Assembly (NCBI RefSeq): GCF_900101105.1
Contig: NZ_FNGA01000003.1
Coordinates: 124,001 to 188,000, forward strand
DNA from: Maridesulfovibrio ferrireducens
GTDB lineage: Bacteria; Desulfobacterota; Desulfovibrionia; Desulfovibrionales; Desulfovibrionaceae
DNA: 64,000 nucleotides
Direction: 5' to 3'
The notes under the pieces are model-generated. The model did not search any database, was not told the DNA's origin, and was given only the letters and a program-made list of their open reading frames with translations. Shown piece by piece: positions 16,294 to 24,724 of this stretch; position 1 is the stretch's first letter; each line of letters opens with the position of its first letter. The translations under genes were made by a program, and so were the position numbers.

Positions 16294-17469
16294 ATGACAT
16301 CAAAATGGTTTTATCATCCAATTAAGACAGAGCTTGCAGAACTTGAAGAAGCTTCTCTTCTCAGACGTATTCCTGCTGTTGATAACGGGGCAGAGAAAGA
16401 ACTCCTGTTTAAGGGACAAAAATTCTTAAATCTTGCCTCTAACGATTATCTTGGGCTTGCCTGCGACGAGCGGCTTAAAATCGCATCGATTCAGGCTGTC
16501 CGTGATTACGGAACAGGTTCTGCTGCTTCACGTCTTGTAACTGGTAATTTCAAATTGTATGATACTTTGGAACAGGAATTTGCAGCGTTTAAGGAGCAGG
16601 AAGATGCTATGCTCTTTTCATCCGGCTATGCCGCAAATCTTGCTATCATGGATTCTTTTGCTGACCGCCATTCCGTAATATTTTCGGATAAGCTTAATCA
16701 TGCCAGTATCATCGACGGTATTAAAATGTCAGGCGCTAAGCATGTCCGCTATCAGCATAATGATATTGAACATCTAAAAAAACGTCTGGAATCTTTCAAA
16801 AATATTTCTGCTAAGATTTTAATTACTGATACTATTTTCAGCATGGACGGTGATCTTGCTCATATTGAGGAGATTGCTCAGCTTTGCGAATTTTATGATG
16901 TTATGCTTGTGGTGGATGAAGCTCATGCTGAAGGAATTTTCGGCGGCGGGAAGGGGCTTTGTTTTGAACGTAAAATTTCAAAACTTGTCGATTTGCATAT
17001 GGGAGCCTTTTCAAAGGGGTTCGGTTCGCTTGGTGGAATTGTTTCAGGAAGTTCGGATTTAATATCGTTTCTTAGAAATAAAGGGCGTTCGTTCGTTTTT
17101 TCAACAGCGTTGCCTCCTGCTGTTGTCGGGGCAAATTTAGCTTCGCTTCGTCTGGTTTTATCCGATCCTTCAATAGGTGAAAAACTTCTCGATAAGAGTC
17201 GTGATTTAAAACTATTCCTTGAAAGTGAAGGGTTTGACTGCGGTAACTCTGAAAGTCAGATTATTCCGGTTATTCTGGGGGAAAACAAGGTAGCTCTGCA
17301 GGCGCAGGCTCTTCTTTTGGAAGCGGGGATTTATACGGCTGCAATTCGTCCTCCGACTGTTCCTATGAATACGGCCCGTCTTAGACTCTCTTTGCGTGCG
17401 GACCTGACGAGCGATGATATGGAAAAAATTAAGCATGCTTTTACTTTGTTAAAAAAAGAGATTCTGTAG
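16294..17469 (+). CDS. bioF: 8-amino-7-oxononanoate synthase
   Basis: 391-residue PLP enzyme that condenses pimeloyl-ACP/CoA with alanine in biotin synthesis. Family motifs are all present: ASNDYLGLA near residue 50, GTGSAASRLVTGN, DTIFSMDGDLA, the PLP-binding DEAHAEGIFG (near 208) and the Schiff-base lysine in AFSKGFGSLGG (near 240). The length is normal. The only ribosome-site-like GGAG (16278-16281) lies 12 nt ahead of the ATG, inside a small hairpin, so translation may be weak or controlled. The stop overlaps the next gene's GTG, forming a biotin operon. Confidence 0.93.
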   Translation: MTSKWFYHPIKTELAELEEASLLRRIPAVDNGAEKELLFKGQKFLNLASNDYLGLACDERLKIASIQAVRDYGTGSAASRLVTGNFKLYDTLEQEFAAFKEQEDAMLFSSGYAANLAIMDSFADRHSVIFSDKLNHASIIDGIKMSGAKHVRYQHNDIEHLKKRLESFKNISAKILITDTIFSMDGDLAHIEEIAQLCEFYDVMLVVDEAHAEGIFGGGKGLCFERKISKLVDLHMGAFSKGFGSLGGIVSGSSDLISFLRNKGRSFVFSTALPPAVVGANLASLRLVLSDPSIGEKLLDKSRDLKLFLESEGFDCGNSESQIIPVILGENKVALQAQALLLEAGIYTAAIRPPTVPMNTARLRLSLRADLTSDDMEKIKHAFTLLKKEIL

Positions 17470-18068
17470 TGGGTTCTGTCTTCATCGGCGGATGGGCAAC
17501 CGCAAAAGAGCAATATCCTGTTTTTGCTGAATCAGGGGACTTTTTAATACCTTTTATAGATTTCAGTCCTGCAGAATTGTCTGATTACCTTACGGGTGGA
17601 AAAATACTTGTGGGATGGTCTACAGGGGCGCATGTTTTATTGAAAGAATGTCGCCATTTATTTTCAAGGTATGATCAAGTTGTTTTAATCGCCCCTTTTT
17701 TGTCATTTACTGATTCTTTTCCTGAAAGAACGCTTAGACGTATGATTTCCGGATTGCGTAAAAATCCAGATATTGTAGTCAGTTCTTTTCATAAAAATTG
17801 CGGTGAAGATATAGAAATCCCTTTTAATGCACGTCAAGTGGATGCGCTGGTGGAAGGATTGGAATATCTTATTGCTTCCCGTATCAGTTTTGAAGAAGAT
17901 CTTTCTTTGGTGAATTTGACTTTGGTGCATGGGGATAACGATAAAATAGTTAGAGAATCCGCTTTTGAGTCCGTTGTGAAGTTAGTCCCGCGGGCGAAGG
18001 TTTTGCGATTAGAAAGCGGTCATAAAATTTCTGAAAATGAAATAATAAATTTGATTAAGGGGCTTTAA
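17469..18068 (+). CDS. Alpha/beta hydrolase, candidate pimeloyl-ACP methyl ester esterase
   Basis: 199-residue serine hydrolase with a nucleophile elbow GWSTGAH (near residues 48-54), a late Asp in HGDNDKIV and a His in SGHKISE, giving a plausible Ser-Asp-His triad. It lies between bioF and bioC with overlapping start and stop. That fits the BioH/BioG role of hydrolysing the methyl ester of pimeloyl-ACP after BioC-initiated chain building. It is short for BioH and I cannot assign it to a named esterase family, so no symbol is given. The GTG start overlaps the bioF stop. Confidence 0.72.
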   Translation: MGSVFIGGWATAKEQYPVFAESGDFLIPFIDFSPAELSDYLTGGKILVGWSTGAHVLLKECRHLFSRYDQVVLIAPFLSFTDSFPERTLRRMISGLRKNPDIVVSSFHKNCGEDIEIPFNARQVDALVEGLEYLIASRISFEEDLSLVNLTLVHGDNDKIVRESAFESVVKLVPRAKVLRLESGHKISENEIINLIKGL

Positions 18069-18072
18069 GAGC

Positions 18073-18825
18073 GTGAAAAAGAGGATTCGACAATGTTTCG
18101 GCAAAGCCGCGACCTGTTATAGTGATGCTGCATCTGTTCAAAAGAAGGTTGCTTTTCAATGCGCTCAGTATTGTCCGAAGGGACACTATAAAAAGGTTTT
18201 GGATGTCGGTTCGGGGGTAGGTTTTTTATTCAACGAACTGGAAGACCGAATTACATATGATAACTATGTTTCGCTGGATTTAGTTCACCCCATGCTGATG
18301 GAACAGAAAGAATTGTCAGTGCCGTTATTGGTTGCGGCTGACGGTGAAAATATTCCCTTCAAAGAAGGGCAGTTTGATTTGCTTGTCAGTTCATCCGCAA
18401 TGCAGTGGTATGCAAACCCTGAAGAATCTATTCCTGAAAGTTTTAAAATGTTGAAGCAGGGAGGGAAGTTTGCAATTGCGATTTTCGTTAAGGGAACGCT
18501 TTGTGAGCTTGCAGATGTCAGTTCAAGAACAGGGTTCGGGTCGGTTAAGGATTTGAAAGATTCTAAATTTTATATGGATGTTATCTCTGGAATTTCAAAT
18601 GTCAGAGTAAACTTCACTAACAAGCGGCACGAAGTCTATTTTCCTTCTGTCGCGGGTTTTTTAAAAAATCATAAAATGACTGGAGCAGTGGCTTCAAGCG
18701 GGAATATTTCCTGGGGGAAGGAAAAATATTTACGTTTTGTTACAGAGTATGAAAATTTATATGGTGGAGATCAGGGAATAAGAGTTTCTTATGAAGTTTT
18801 ATTTGCTTCCGGGGAAATTTTGTAA
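18073..18825 (+). CDS. bioC: Malonyl-ACP O-methyltransferase
   Basis: 250-residue SAM-dependent methyltransferase. It starts with the BioC-type FGKAATCYSDAASVQ helix, then the SAM-binding motif VLDVGSGVGF (near residues 44-53), an acidic SLDLVHPML loop, ADGENIPF and SSSAMQWYANPE. These match BioC, which caps malonyl-ACP as a methyl ester to start pimelate synthesis. It begins at GTG 18073 four nucleotides after the hydrolase gene. The operon therefore encodes both ends of the methyl-ester pathway plus BioF. Confidence 0.85.
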   Translation: MKKRIRQCFGKAATCYSDAASVQKKVAFQCAQYCPKGHYKKVLDVGSGVGFLFNELEDRITYDNYVSLDLVHPMLMEQKELSVPLLVAADGENIPFKEGQFDLLVSSSAMQWYANPEESIPESFKMLKQGGKFAIAIFVKGTLCELADVSSRTGFGSVKDLKDSKFYMDVISGISNVRVNFTNKRHEVYFPSVAGFLKNHKMTGAVASSGNISWGKEKYLRFVTEYENLYGGDQGIRVSYEVLFASGEIL

Positions 18826-18926
18826 TTCCGGAGCAATAAAGATTAAGAGCTGTTTTTTTTGACTTTTTAGTCGCTTAGGAAGAGTATTTATCAAGTTTGA
18901 GGGTAATGAATTTTTAGGAGTTACAT

Positions 18927-19601
18927 ATGCTAGTAGGGGATTGGATGACGGAAGAGGTTTTAACCCTCTTTCCTGGTGCGCCTATAAGTGACGCAGTTGA
19001 AATGATGAGAGACGCTGGGATTAGACAAATACCTGTAACTGAAGCTTCCGGTCTTGTTATCGGAATAGTTTCAGATAGAGATATCCGTGATGCTATGCCT
19101 TCAAAGTATCTGGCAGGAGACGGAGCTTCTGTTAAAAGTGGTGGTTTGAAGGGGCTTAAGATTAAAGACATAATGACTCATGATCCATTCATTGTTGCTC
19201 CTGATACATGTATGGAAATCGCAGCCGAAACTTTGCTTGAAAATAAAATCGGGGGACTGCCGGTTGTCGACGAGTTCGGGCTTGTCGGTATTATTACCGA
19301 TGTTGATATTTATAGATTTTTGACAACTGTTACCGGGGTAAATCGCGGAAGTTCACAATTCGCATTTTTGTTGGAAGATTCAGCTCCCGCTCTGGAAGAA
19401 TTGCTGAGTGACTTGTGGGCAAGAGGCGTTAGACTTTCAACCGTGTTTACATCTTATGAAGGTGTTGAACACGGGCTTAGAAGAGTTTTTGTTTGGGTTC
19501 AACGGCTTGATGACGGGACGATTGATTCGTTAGTCACACACCTAAAAAAAACTTACGGGTTAAAGTATCATGTGCATAAAGGTGAAACCTTTAAAGCTTA
19601 A
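18927..19601 (+). CDS. CBS-pair domain protein with C-terminal ACT-like domain
   Basis: 224 residues. Two CBS motifs (residues about 3-60 and 75-130; VGDWMTEEVLTLFPG, then IKDIMTHDPFIVAPDT, and IVSDRDIRDA, then IITDVDIYRF) form a Bateman module that normally binds adenine nucleotides. The C-terminal about 80 residues (LLSDLWARGVRLSTVFTSYE and onward) resemble an ACT-like regulatory fold. It is probably a cytoplasmic energy- or nucleotide-sensing regulator with unknown target. It is a single gene with TTAGGAG ahead of its ATG and a strong terminator behind. Confidence 0.85.
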   Translation: MLVGDWMTEEVLTLFPGAPISDAVEMMRDAGIRQIPVTEASGLVIGIVSDRDIRDAMPSKYLAGDGASVKSGGLKGLKIKDIMTHDPFIVAPDTCMEIAAETLLENKIGGLPVVDEFGLVGIITDVDIYRFLTTVTGVNRGSSQFAFLLEDSAPALEELLSDLWARGVRLSTVFTSYEGVEHGLRRVFVWVQRLDDGTIDSLVTHLKKTYGLKYHVHKGETFKA

Positions 19602-19631
19602 TTTTAATGATTACGACTTAAGATGTTTAAC

Positions 19632-19667
19632 AAAGCCGGCTTTTATAAAAGCCGGCTTTGTTTTTTT
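19632..19667 (+). terminator. Intrinsic terminator after CBS gene
   Basis: Perfect 13-bp stem AAAGCCGGCTTTT / AAAAGCCGGCTTT with a two-base loop, then seven T. Confidence 0.9.
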
Positions 19668-19779
19668 GAGCAGAAAATAAGTATTGATTAAAATATTTTT
19701 AAGCAGGTTGAACAAATCAAGACGGTGGGGTAAATAAATTTTTATAATTAGATTAATCAATTTGTGAGGTTTGAGTTCT

Positions 19780-20235
19780 ATGGATACTTCTGAGTTAATA
19801 CGTATTATGCAGGGGTCGATTGCTCCGGTTATTTTGATTTCCGGTGTTGGTTTAATTTTGCTGTCCATGACTAATCGTTTGGCTCGTCCATTGGATCAAA
19901 TTAGAAAAATTCTTCTGCTTTTAAATAGCCGGTCTGATGTAGAGGTTGATTACCTTCATCGTGAACTTAAAATTCTTTATAAAAGGTGTAGAATATTACG
20001 AAGCGCAATTGCTCTGTGCGTCATTAGTATATTTTTTGTCAGTCTTGTTATTTTGATGTTGTTTTCTACTTTTCTTTTCGAGCTTGGAATTGGTTTGGTA
20101 ATTAAGATATGCTTTGCGCTCTGCATAGTCAGTCTCATCAGTTCTTTGATGTTATTTTTGTGGGATATCAGTTTGACTCTGCATGGAGTGAGGATTGAGA
20201 TACGTGAGCATTATTTAAGGGATAAAAGAAATTAA
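19780..20235 (+). CDS. DUF2721 family membrane protein
   Basis: 151 residues from ATG 19780. There are three predicted transmembrane segments: APVILISGVGLILLSM near 14-29, ALCVISIFFVSLVILMLF near 75-92 and FALCIVSLISSLMLFLW near 110-126. The conserved TNRLARPLDQIRKI follows the first helix, as in DUF2721 proteins. Function is unknown. ATG 19780 is chosen because GAGG lies 11 nt ahead; a TTG at 19771 is too close to that site. Confidence 0.72.
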   Translation: MDTSELIRIMQGSIAPVILISGVGLILLSMTNRLARPLDQIRKILLLLNSRSDVEVDYLHRELKILYKRCRILRSAIALCVISIFFVSLVILMLFSTFLFELGIGLVIKICFALCIVSLISSLMLFLWDISLTLHGVRIEIREHYLRDKRN

Positions 20236-20248
20236 ATGCTGATAATTA

Positions 20249-20286
20249 AAAACGTCCGCATCAGGGTTATCTGATGCGGACGTTTT
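20249..20286. terminator. Bidirectional terminator between convergent genes
   Basis: 15-bp stem AAAACGTCCGCATCA / TGATGCGGACGTTTT with an 8-nt loop. It has A-run and T-run flanks on both sides, suiting the plus-strand DUF2721 gene and the minus-strand gene ending at 20308. Confidence 0.87.
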
Positions 20287-20307
20287 AATTGTGATTTATA
20301 AGAACAG

Positions 20308-20727
20308 TTAAGCTTTTAATTTTAGTTTTTTAGCTTCTTCATAAGTTTCTACACTTATTATGTTCAGAGTCAGCATTGCAGATAAAAGGTTCATGTTTTT
20401 TTCGTCTGCAAATTGTGATGCTGTTGAATATTGGTTGGCATCTAAAGATTGTCTTTTTTCAAGCCAGTCTTTTAAATTTAATGATGTTGGTGTATTAGAA
20501 GGCTCTTTTTCATCTGATTTAACTTCTTTCGCACTTTTTTTCAATTCTGCCAGTTGTCTTTTGATATTTCGTCTTTTTTTTCTAAGTTCTTCTTGTTCGG
20601 AATATAATTTTTTTTCTTTTTCAACTAAAATTTCATTTCTTTTATCGAAATTAGCAGCAACAGTTTTACATAGAAATATTGTAACTATTGTAGCCAGAAC
20701 AAGAAGTATTGCGGTTATAATCATCAT
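20308..20727 (-). CDS. Hypothetical single-pass membrane coiled-coil protein
   Basis: 139 residues: an N-terminal transmembrane helix (IITAILLVLATIVTIFLC), a long Lys/Glu-rich coiled coil (about 30-70), then a small helical C-terminal domain ending in TLNIISVETYEEAKKLKLKA. Function is unknown. It follows a shorter membrane coiled-coil gene of similar design at 20766 on the same strand, so the two may form a membrane-anchored complex; that is inference from shape and adjacency. Confidence 0.65.
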   Translation of the reverse strand: MMIITAILLVLATIVTIFLCKTVAANFDKRNEILVEKEKKLYSEQEELRKKRRNIKRQLAELKKSAKEVKSDEKEPSNTPTSLNLKDWLEKRQSLDANQYSTASQFADEKNMNLLSAMLTLNIISVETYEEAKKLKLKA

Positions 20728-20765
20728 GGTGGATACCGTGCTAAGACCTTTTGGGTGCAGACAAA

Positions 20766-21002
20766 TTACTCGGTGTCATCAAAAGAGTCCGTTATTTGAG
20801 ATTCTGTTTTTTTGATTTCATCTTCAATTAAAGATATCTCAGATCTTAAGCGATCCATTGATCTGTTCATGTGTGCTTCTTTAAGTTCAAAAGCTCTTTT
20901 TCTCTGAGAGTATTTTGCAGTACGTCCCGCATAAACAGAGTAGACAATGAAAGCGAAAATTATGAGAGCGATAAGAATTATAAGTATTTCCATTTGGTTC
21001 AT
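20766..21002 (-). CDS. Hypothetical small membrane coiled-coil protein
   Basis: 78 residues: an N-terminal helix (ILIILIALIIFAFIVYSVYAG) and a charged coiled-coil tail (LKEAHMNRSMDRLRSEI and onward) ending acidic. It resembles phage-shock-type or envelope-stress membrane proteins in layout only. The start has AGGGATGAACC-like sequence ahead. It is 38 nt upstream of the 20308-20727 gene in a likely operon. Confidence 0.6.
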   Translation of the reverse strand: MNQMEILIILIALIIFAFIVYSVYAGRTAKYSQRKRAFELKEAHMNRSMDRLRSEISLIEDEIKKTESQITDSFDDTE

Positions 21003-21217
21003 CCTTCAGGGAGATTAACTTTTGGGACCTTAGTGGATATGGTTTGTATTTACAAGGTAAATCAGTTTGTACATATGAAATAGTCTGTGACGACAGGTAA
21101 AATTTTTAAATATTAAATCTTGTTATTTTTGCAACAAAATATTTAAATTTAGTGTGAAGTGAGTTATCTTATAAGAACGGTGGGAAAAAATGCAGTTGTT
21201 GTCTTATGAGGTTCAGG

Positions 21218-22372
21218 ATGCAGGATACTGAGTTATTTGCTGATGACGAGCTTCTTTTTACGGGAGAAGAGGTTGAAGAACGTCCGGTCAAAAAGGCGAA
21301 GCCTTGGCGTGTCCTTGTTGTTGATGATGAGCCGGACATTCACACTATGACTCAAATGGTGCTTGGGGATTATTCTTTCGAGGGGCGTAAGCTTGAATTT
21401 ATTAGTGCTTTTACAGGGGAAGAGTCTTTAAATATTCTTAAAAAAGATCATGAGATAGCTGTCGTTCTCTTAGATGTTGTAATGGAGACGAGTACTGCCG
21501 GTCTTGATGTTGCCAGACGTATAAGAACTTTTGTAAATAATCAATTTGTAAGGATAATTTTAAGAACCGGACAGCCGGGAGTTGCGCCGGAGCATAAAGT
21601 TATTACTGAACTTGATATCAACGATTACTGGCAAAAAGCTGAGCTTACATCACAACGGCTGACAACTTCTATTACGACTGCTTTGAGATCCTATCGGGAT
21701 TTACGCAAGATTGAGCAAAACCGCGTTAGTCTTGCCCAGCTCGCAATGTCTGTTGCGCATCAGATCAGAAATAGAACAATGACAATTACCGGTTTTGCCA
21801 ATTTGGCAACGCGTAAACTTGATCAAGAGTCTGACATAGCAAAGTATCTGGAAACTATTTCTGAGGAATCCGGCAGACTGGAAGAAGTTGTCGGTAGTGT
21901 TTCCGATTATGCTTCCATTGATAATTGCGATCATCAAAATTCTGAAATTTTTCCGCTTCTGGAAGAAGTTATTATTGAGATTAAAAAATTTGCAGCAAAC
22001 CTTGATAAGAATGTCGAGTTTGATATCAGTCTGAAGCATGCTGTTATAGATGGACGGCCAGACCTTTTTAAGAAGGCTATTGAAGAATTGATGAAGAATG
22101 CTGTTATATTCAGCGATGAGTCTTCACCTCGGGTTGAGCTTAGCGTCCAGGTTGATTCTGAATTGTGTCAGATAAAAGTTATCGATAACGGTTCAGGAAT
22201 TGATGATGCGGATCTTCCATATATTTATGATCCTTTTTTTACCAAGAGACCTGAAGCGGTAGGTATGGGGTTAAGCATCGTCAGGAGAGTTATTGAGGGT
22301 TATAACTGGACTCTGGATTATTCAAAGGAAGGTCGTAACGGGGCTGTTTTTACGTTGATAATTCCTATTTGA
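21218..22372 (+). CDS. Response regulator receiver-histidine kinase fusion
   Basis: 384 residues. An N-terminal receiver domain (about 30-150; LVVDDEPDIHT, phosphoacceptor Asp in VVLLDVVME) is followed by the LRTGQPG/ELDINDYWQKAELT linker of the DUF3369 type. Next come a kinase H-box (MSVAHQIRNRTMTITG, His near 180) and an HATPase domain (KELMKNAVIF-like N-box and IDNGSGIDDADL). It is probably a soluble relay kinase controlled by its own receiver. ATG 21218 is preferred because GAGG (21208-21211) is 6 nt ahead. It shares its N-terminal half with the next gene, indicating duplication. Confidence 0.85.
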   Translation: MQDTELFADDELLFTGEEVEERPVKKAKPWRVLVVDDEPDIHTMTQMVLGDYSFEGRKLEFISAFTGEESLNILKKDHEIAVVLLDVVMETSTAGLDVARRIRTFVNNQFVRIILRTGQPGVAPEHKVITELDINDYWQKAELTSQRLTTSITTALRSYRDLRKIEQNRVSLAQLAMSVAHQIRNRTMTITGFANLATRKLDQESDIAKYLETISEESGRLEEVVGSVSDYASIDNCDHQNSEIFPLLEEVIIEIKKFAANLDKNVEFDISLKHAVIDGRPDLFKKAIEELMKNAVIFSDESSPRVELSVQVDSELCQIKVIDNGSGIDDADLPYIYDPFFTKRPEAVGMGLSIVRRVIEGYNWTLDYSKEGRNGAVFTLIIPI

Positions 22373-22403
22373 TTTAGTCGTATAAGTCATAAGCGAGGGT
22401 GTA

Positions 22404-23978
22404 ATGGTTTTTGGCAAAGATTCTGTTGATAATGATGAACTCCTTTTTGCTGAAGAATCGACTGAGGAGCGTTTTGACCATTTTTGCGATCATAGTAGAA
22501 AGTGGAAAATACTTATTGTTGACGATGAAAAGGATGTGCACAGCACCACACGTCTTGTTCTTGATGATGTTACTTTTGAAGGTGGAAAACTTGAATTTAT
22601 AAGTGCCTATACTGGTGATGAAGCTCTGCAAATAATGCGCGAGCAGTCCGATATCGCAGTTATTCTTCTCGATGTTGTGATGGAAACTACTCATGCGGGA
22701 CTTGATGTTGCCCGGATAATTCGGGAAGAAATGAAAAATAAAATGGTCCGCATAATTCTTCGGACCGGACAACCGGGGCAAGCTCCTGAGCGTAAAGTTA
22801 TTATCGAATATGATATTAATGACTATAAGCATAAAGGGGAACTTACAGCCCAGCGGCTTTTTACTTCTGTGTTCTCCGCCCTGCGTTCCTATAGAGATAT
22901 ACTTGTAATTGATCAGAATAGAAAAGGTCTGAAGTATATAATTGAAGCTTCAGGAAGTCTTTTTCAGCAGCAATCCATAAGCCGCCTTGCTCAGGGCGTG
23001 CTTACGCAGGTTATTTCACTTCTGGGTCTTCGTGACTCTGTATATATGAAAGGAAGCGGTATGGCTGTTTCCAGTTCTGATTCAGAAAATATGCGTATAA
23101 TTGCTTCAACCGGTCGGTATGCGGAGTGTCATGACTCAGTAGATAATTGTTATGAAATTTCTGATGATACTAAGAAAAAATTTGATAAAATATGTTGTAT
23201 TGGTCATGGCCGTTTTATCGGTGACGACTATGTCGGCTATCTTCCCACACGGCAGTATGGTTCACATTTGTTGTATGTTGAAGGTTGCGGTGTAAAGCAC
23301 AGTGAGCAGGATGAAGATTTATTGCGAATTTATTCCGATAATGTCGGCGTAGCTTTTGATAATATTTATCTTAATCAGGAAATACTGGATACTCAGAAAG
23401 AGATTGTGCGTATGCTTGGAGAGGTTGTTGAAAATCGCTCAAAAGAGACAGCTTGTCACGTTGTACGTGTTTCAGAGATGACTAAAATTTTAGGAGCTGC
23501 CCTTGCACTTGATTCTGAATATGTAGATGAATTGTATTATGCTTCCCCTATGCATGATGTCGGTAAAATCGGGATACCGGATTCTATTTTATTAAAACCG
23601 GGTAAACTTACACCGGAAGAATTTGAGATTGTGAAGACTCATACCGACATAGGGTATAAAATACTCGCAGCAAGCAACAGGAAGCTTTTAAAAACGGCAG
23701 CGATTATAGCGTATGAGCATCATGAATATTGGAACGGTTCCGGTTATCCCAGAGGACTCAAAGGGGATAATATTGATATTGCCGGGAGAATAACCTGCAT
23801 ATCCGATGTGTTTGATGCTCTTTGCAGTCGTCGTACATATAAAGAACCATGGGATGTGGACAAGGCTCTCGAATTTATTAAAAAGAATCGGGAGATTATG
23901 TTTGATCCTGCTCTAGTGGATGTGTTTTTTGAAAAGTTGGAATTTGTTTTGGCTATTCAAGAAAAATATAAAGATTAA
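22404..23978 (+). CDS. Response regulator with DUF3369 and HD-GYP domain (cyclic-di-GMP phosphodiesterase)
   Basis: 524 residues: receiver (about 30-155, LIVDDEKDVHS and VILLDVVME), DUF3369 (about 180-320), then HD-GYP (about 330-515). The catalytic residues are intact: HDVGKIGIPD near residue 383 and HHEYWNGSGYPRGLKG near 440-455. HD-GYP domains hydrolyse cyclic-di-GMP. It follows the paralogous receiver-kinase gene by 31 nt, so the kinase may phosphorylate this phosphodiesterase; that partnership is inferred from adjacency and shared receivers. Confidence 0.9.
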   Translation: MVFGKDSVDNDELLFAEESTEERFDHFCDHSRKWKILIVDDEKDVHSTTRLVLDDVTFEGGKLEFISAYTGDEALQIMREQSDIAVILLDVVMETTHAGLDVARIIREEMKNKMVRIILRTGQPGQAPERKVIIEYDINDYKHKGELTAQRLFTSVFSALRSYRDILVIDQNRKGLKYIIEASGSLFQQQSISRLAQGVLTQVISLLGLRDSVYMKGSGMAVSSSDSENMRIIASTGRYAECHDSVDNCYEISDDTKKKFDKICCIGHGRFIGDDYVGYLPTRQYGSHLLYVEGCGVKHSEQDEDLLRIYSDNVGVAFDNIYLNQEILDTQKEIVRMLGEVVENRSKETACHVVRVSEMTKILGAALALDSEYVDELYYASPMHDVGKIGIPDSILLKPGKLTPEEFEIVKTHTDIGYKILAASNRKLLKTAAIIAYEHHEYWNGSGYPRGLKGDNIDIAGRITCISDVFDALCSRRTYKEPWDVDKALEFIKKNREIMFDPALVDVFFEKLEFVLAIQEKYKD

Positions 23979-24014
23979 TTTTATATTATTTTTTAAGTAA
24001 AAATAGCAAAGAAG

Positions 24015-24060
24015 AAGCCCGAAATCATTCGCCATTAATAGTGGATGATTTCGGGCTTTA
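24015..24060. terminator. Bidirectional terminator between HD-GYP gene and plsY
   Basis: Stem AAGCCCGAAATCAT / ATGATTTCGGGCTT with A- and T-rich flanks on both strands, serving convergent genes. Confidence 0.83.
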
Positions 24061-24103
24061 ATTTTTAGTGACTTATCGATTTTTTTGTCTGGAAGAATTC
24101 AGG

Positions 24104-24694
24104 CTATTTTTTCTTCCATGAATTTTCTTCGCCTGTTGCAAGGCGGCGAATGTTTTCTCTGTGAGTCCAAAACAGGATCAATGTTAAAACACATCCTAGA
24201 AGAACAGCTCCGAAGCTTCCGGTAAGCAGAGCCAGAACAGGTAAAGCCACAGCAAGAGTCAATGACCCCATTGATACATATCCTGACAGCATAATTACAG
24301 CCACACAGAAAATTACAGCCCAGAGAGTTGCCGCAGGGGCAAGAACCAGAAAAGCTCCAATTGTTGTTGCAACCGCTTTGCCGCCGCGCATATCCAAAAA
24401 GATGGAGAATACATGACCGAGGACTGCGGAGAGTGCAACCAGAGATAAAAACATCCAGTTATGACTGTACTGAGAAGCCATGAGGACCGGGATAAATCCT
24501 TTAGCTATATCTAATAACAGAGCCGCGACTCCGTATTTAAATCCACATAGTCGTGCAACATTTGTAGCACCTGTGTTTTTACTTCCTTCTGTGCGGGGGT
24601 CAATTCCGCAACCGATTTTAGCAATAAAAAGTCCGAAGGGGAGTGATCCCAGAAAATAGGCGAATACTAACCAGAATATCCAAAGCATGGACAA
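24104..24694 (-). CDS. plsY: Acyl-phosphate:glycerol-3-phosphate acyltransferase PlsY
   Basis: 196-residue inner-membrane enzyme that transfers acyl groups from acyl-phosphate to glycerol-3-phosphate, the first step of phospholipid synthesis. The three conserved loops are visible: GSLPFGLFIAK near residue 16, GSKNTGATNVAR near 37-48, and DMRGGKAVATTIG near 100. About five hydrophobic helices are present and the length is typical. It lies 30 nt downstream of the RNB-domain gene on the same strand. Confidence 0.93.
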   Translation of the reverse strand: MSMLWIFWLVFAYFLGSLPFGLFIAKIGCGIDPRTEGSKNTGATNVARLCGFKYGVAALLLDIAKGFIPVLMASQYSHNWMFLSLVALSAVLGHVFSIFLDMRGGKAVATTIGAFLVLAPAATLWAVIFCVAVIMLSGYVSMGSLTLAVALPVLALLTGSFGAVLLGCVLTLILFWTHRENIRRLATGEENSWKKK

Positions 24695-24724
24695 ACTCCT
24701 TTAAGTCTTATTTGTTAAAAAAAA

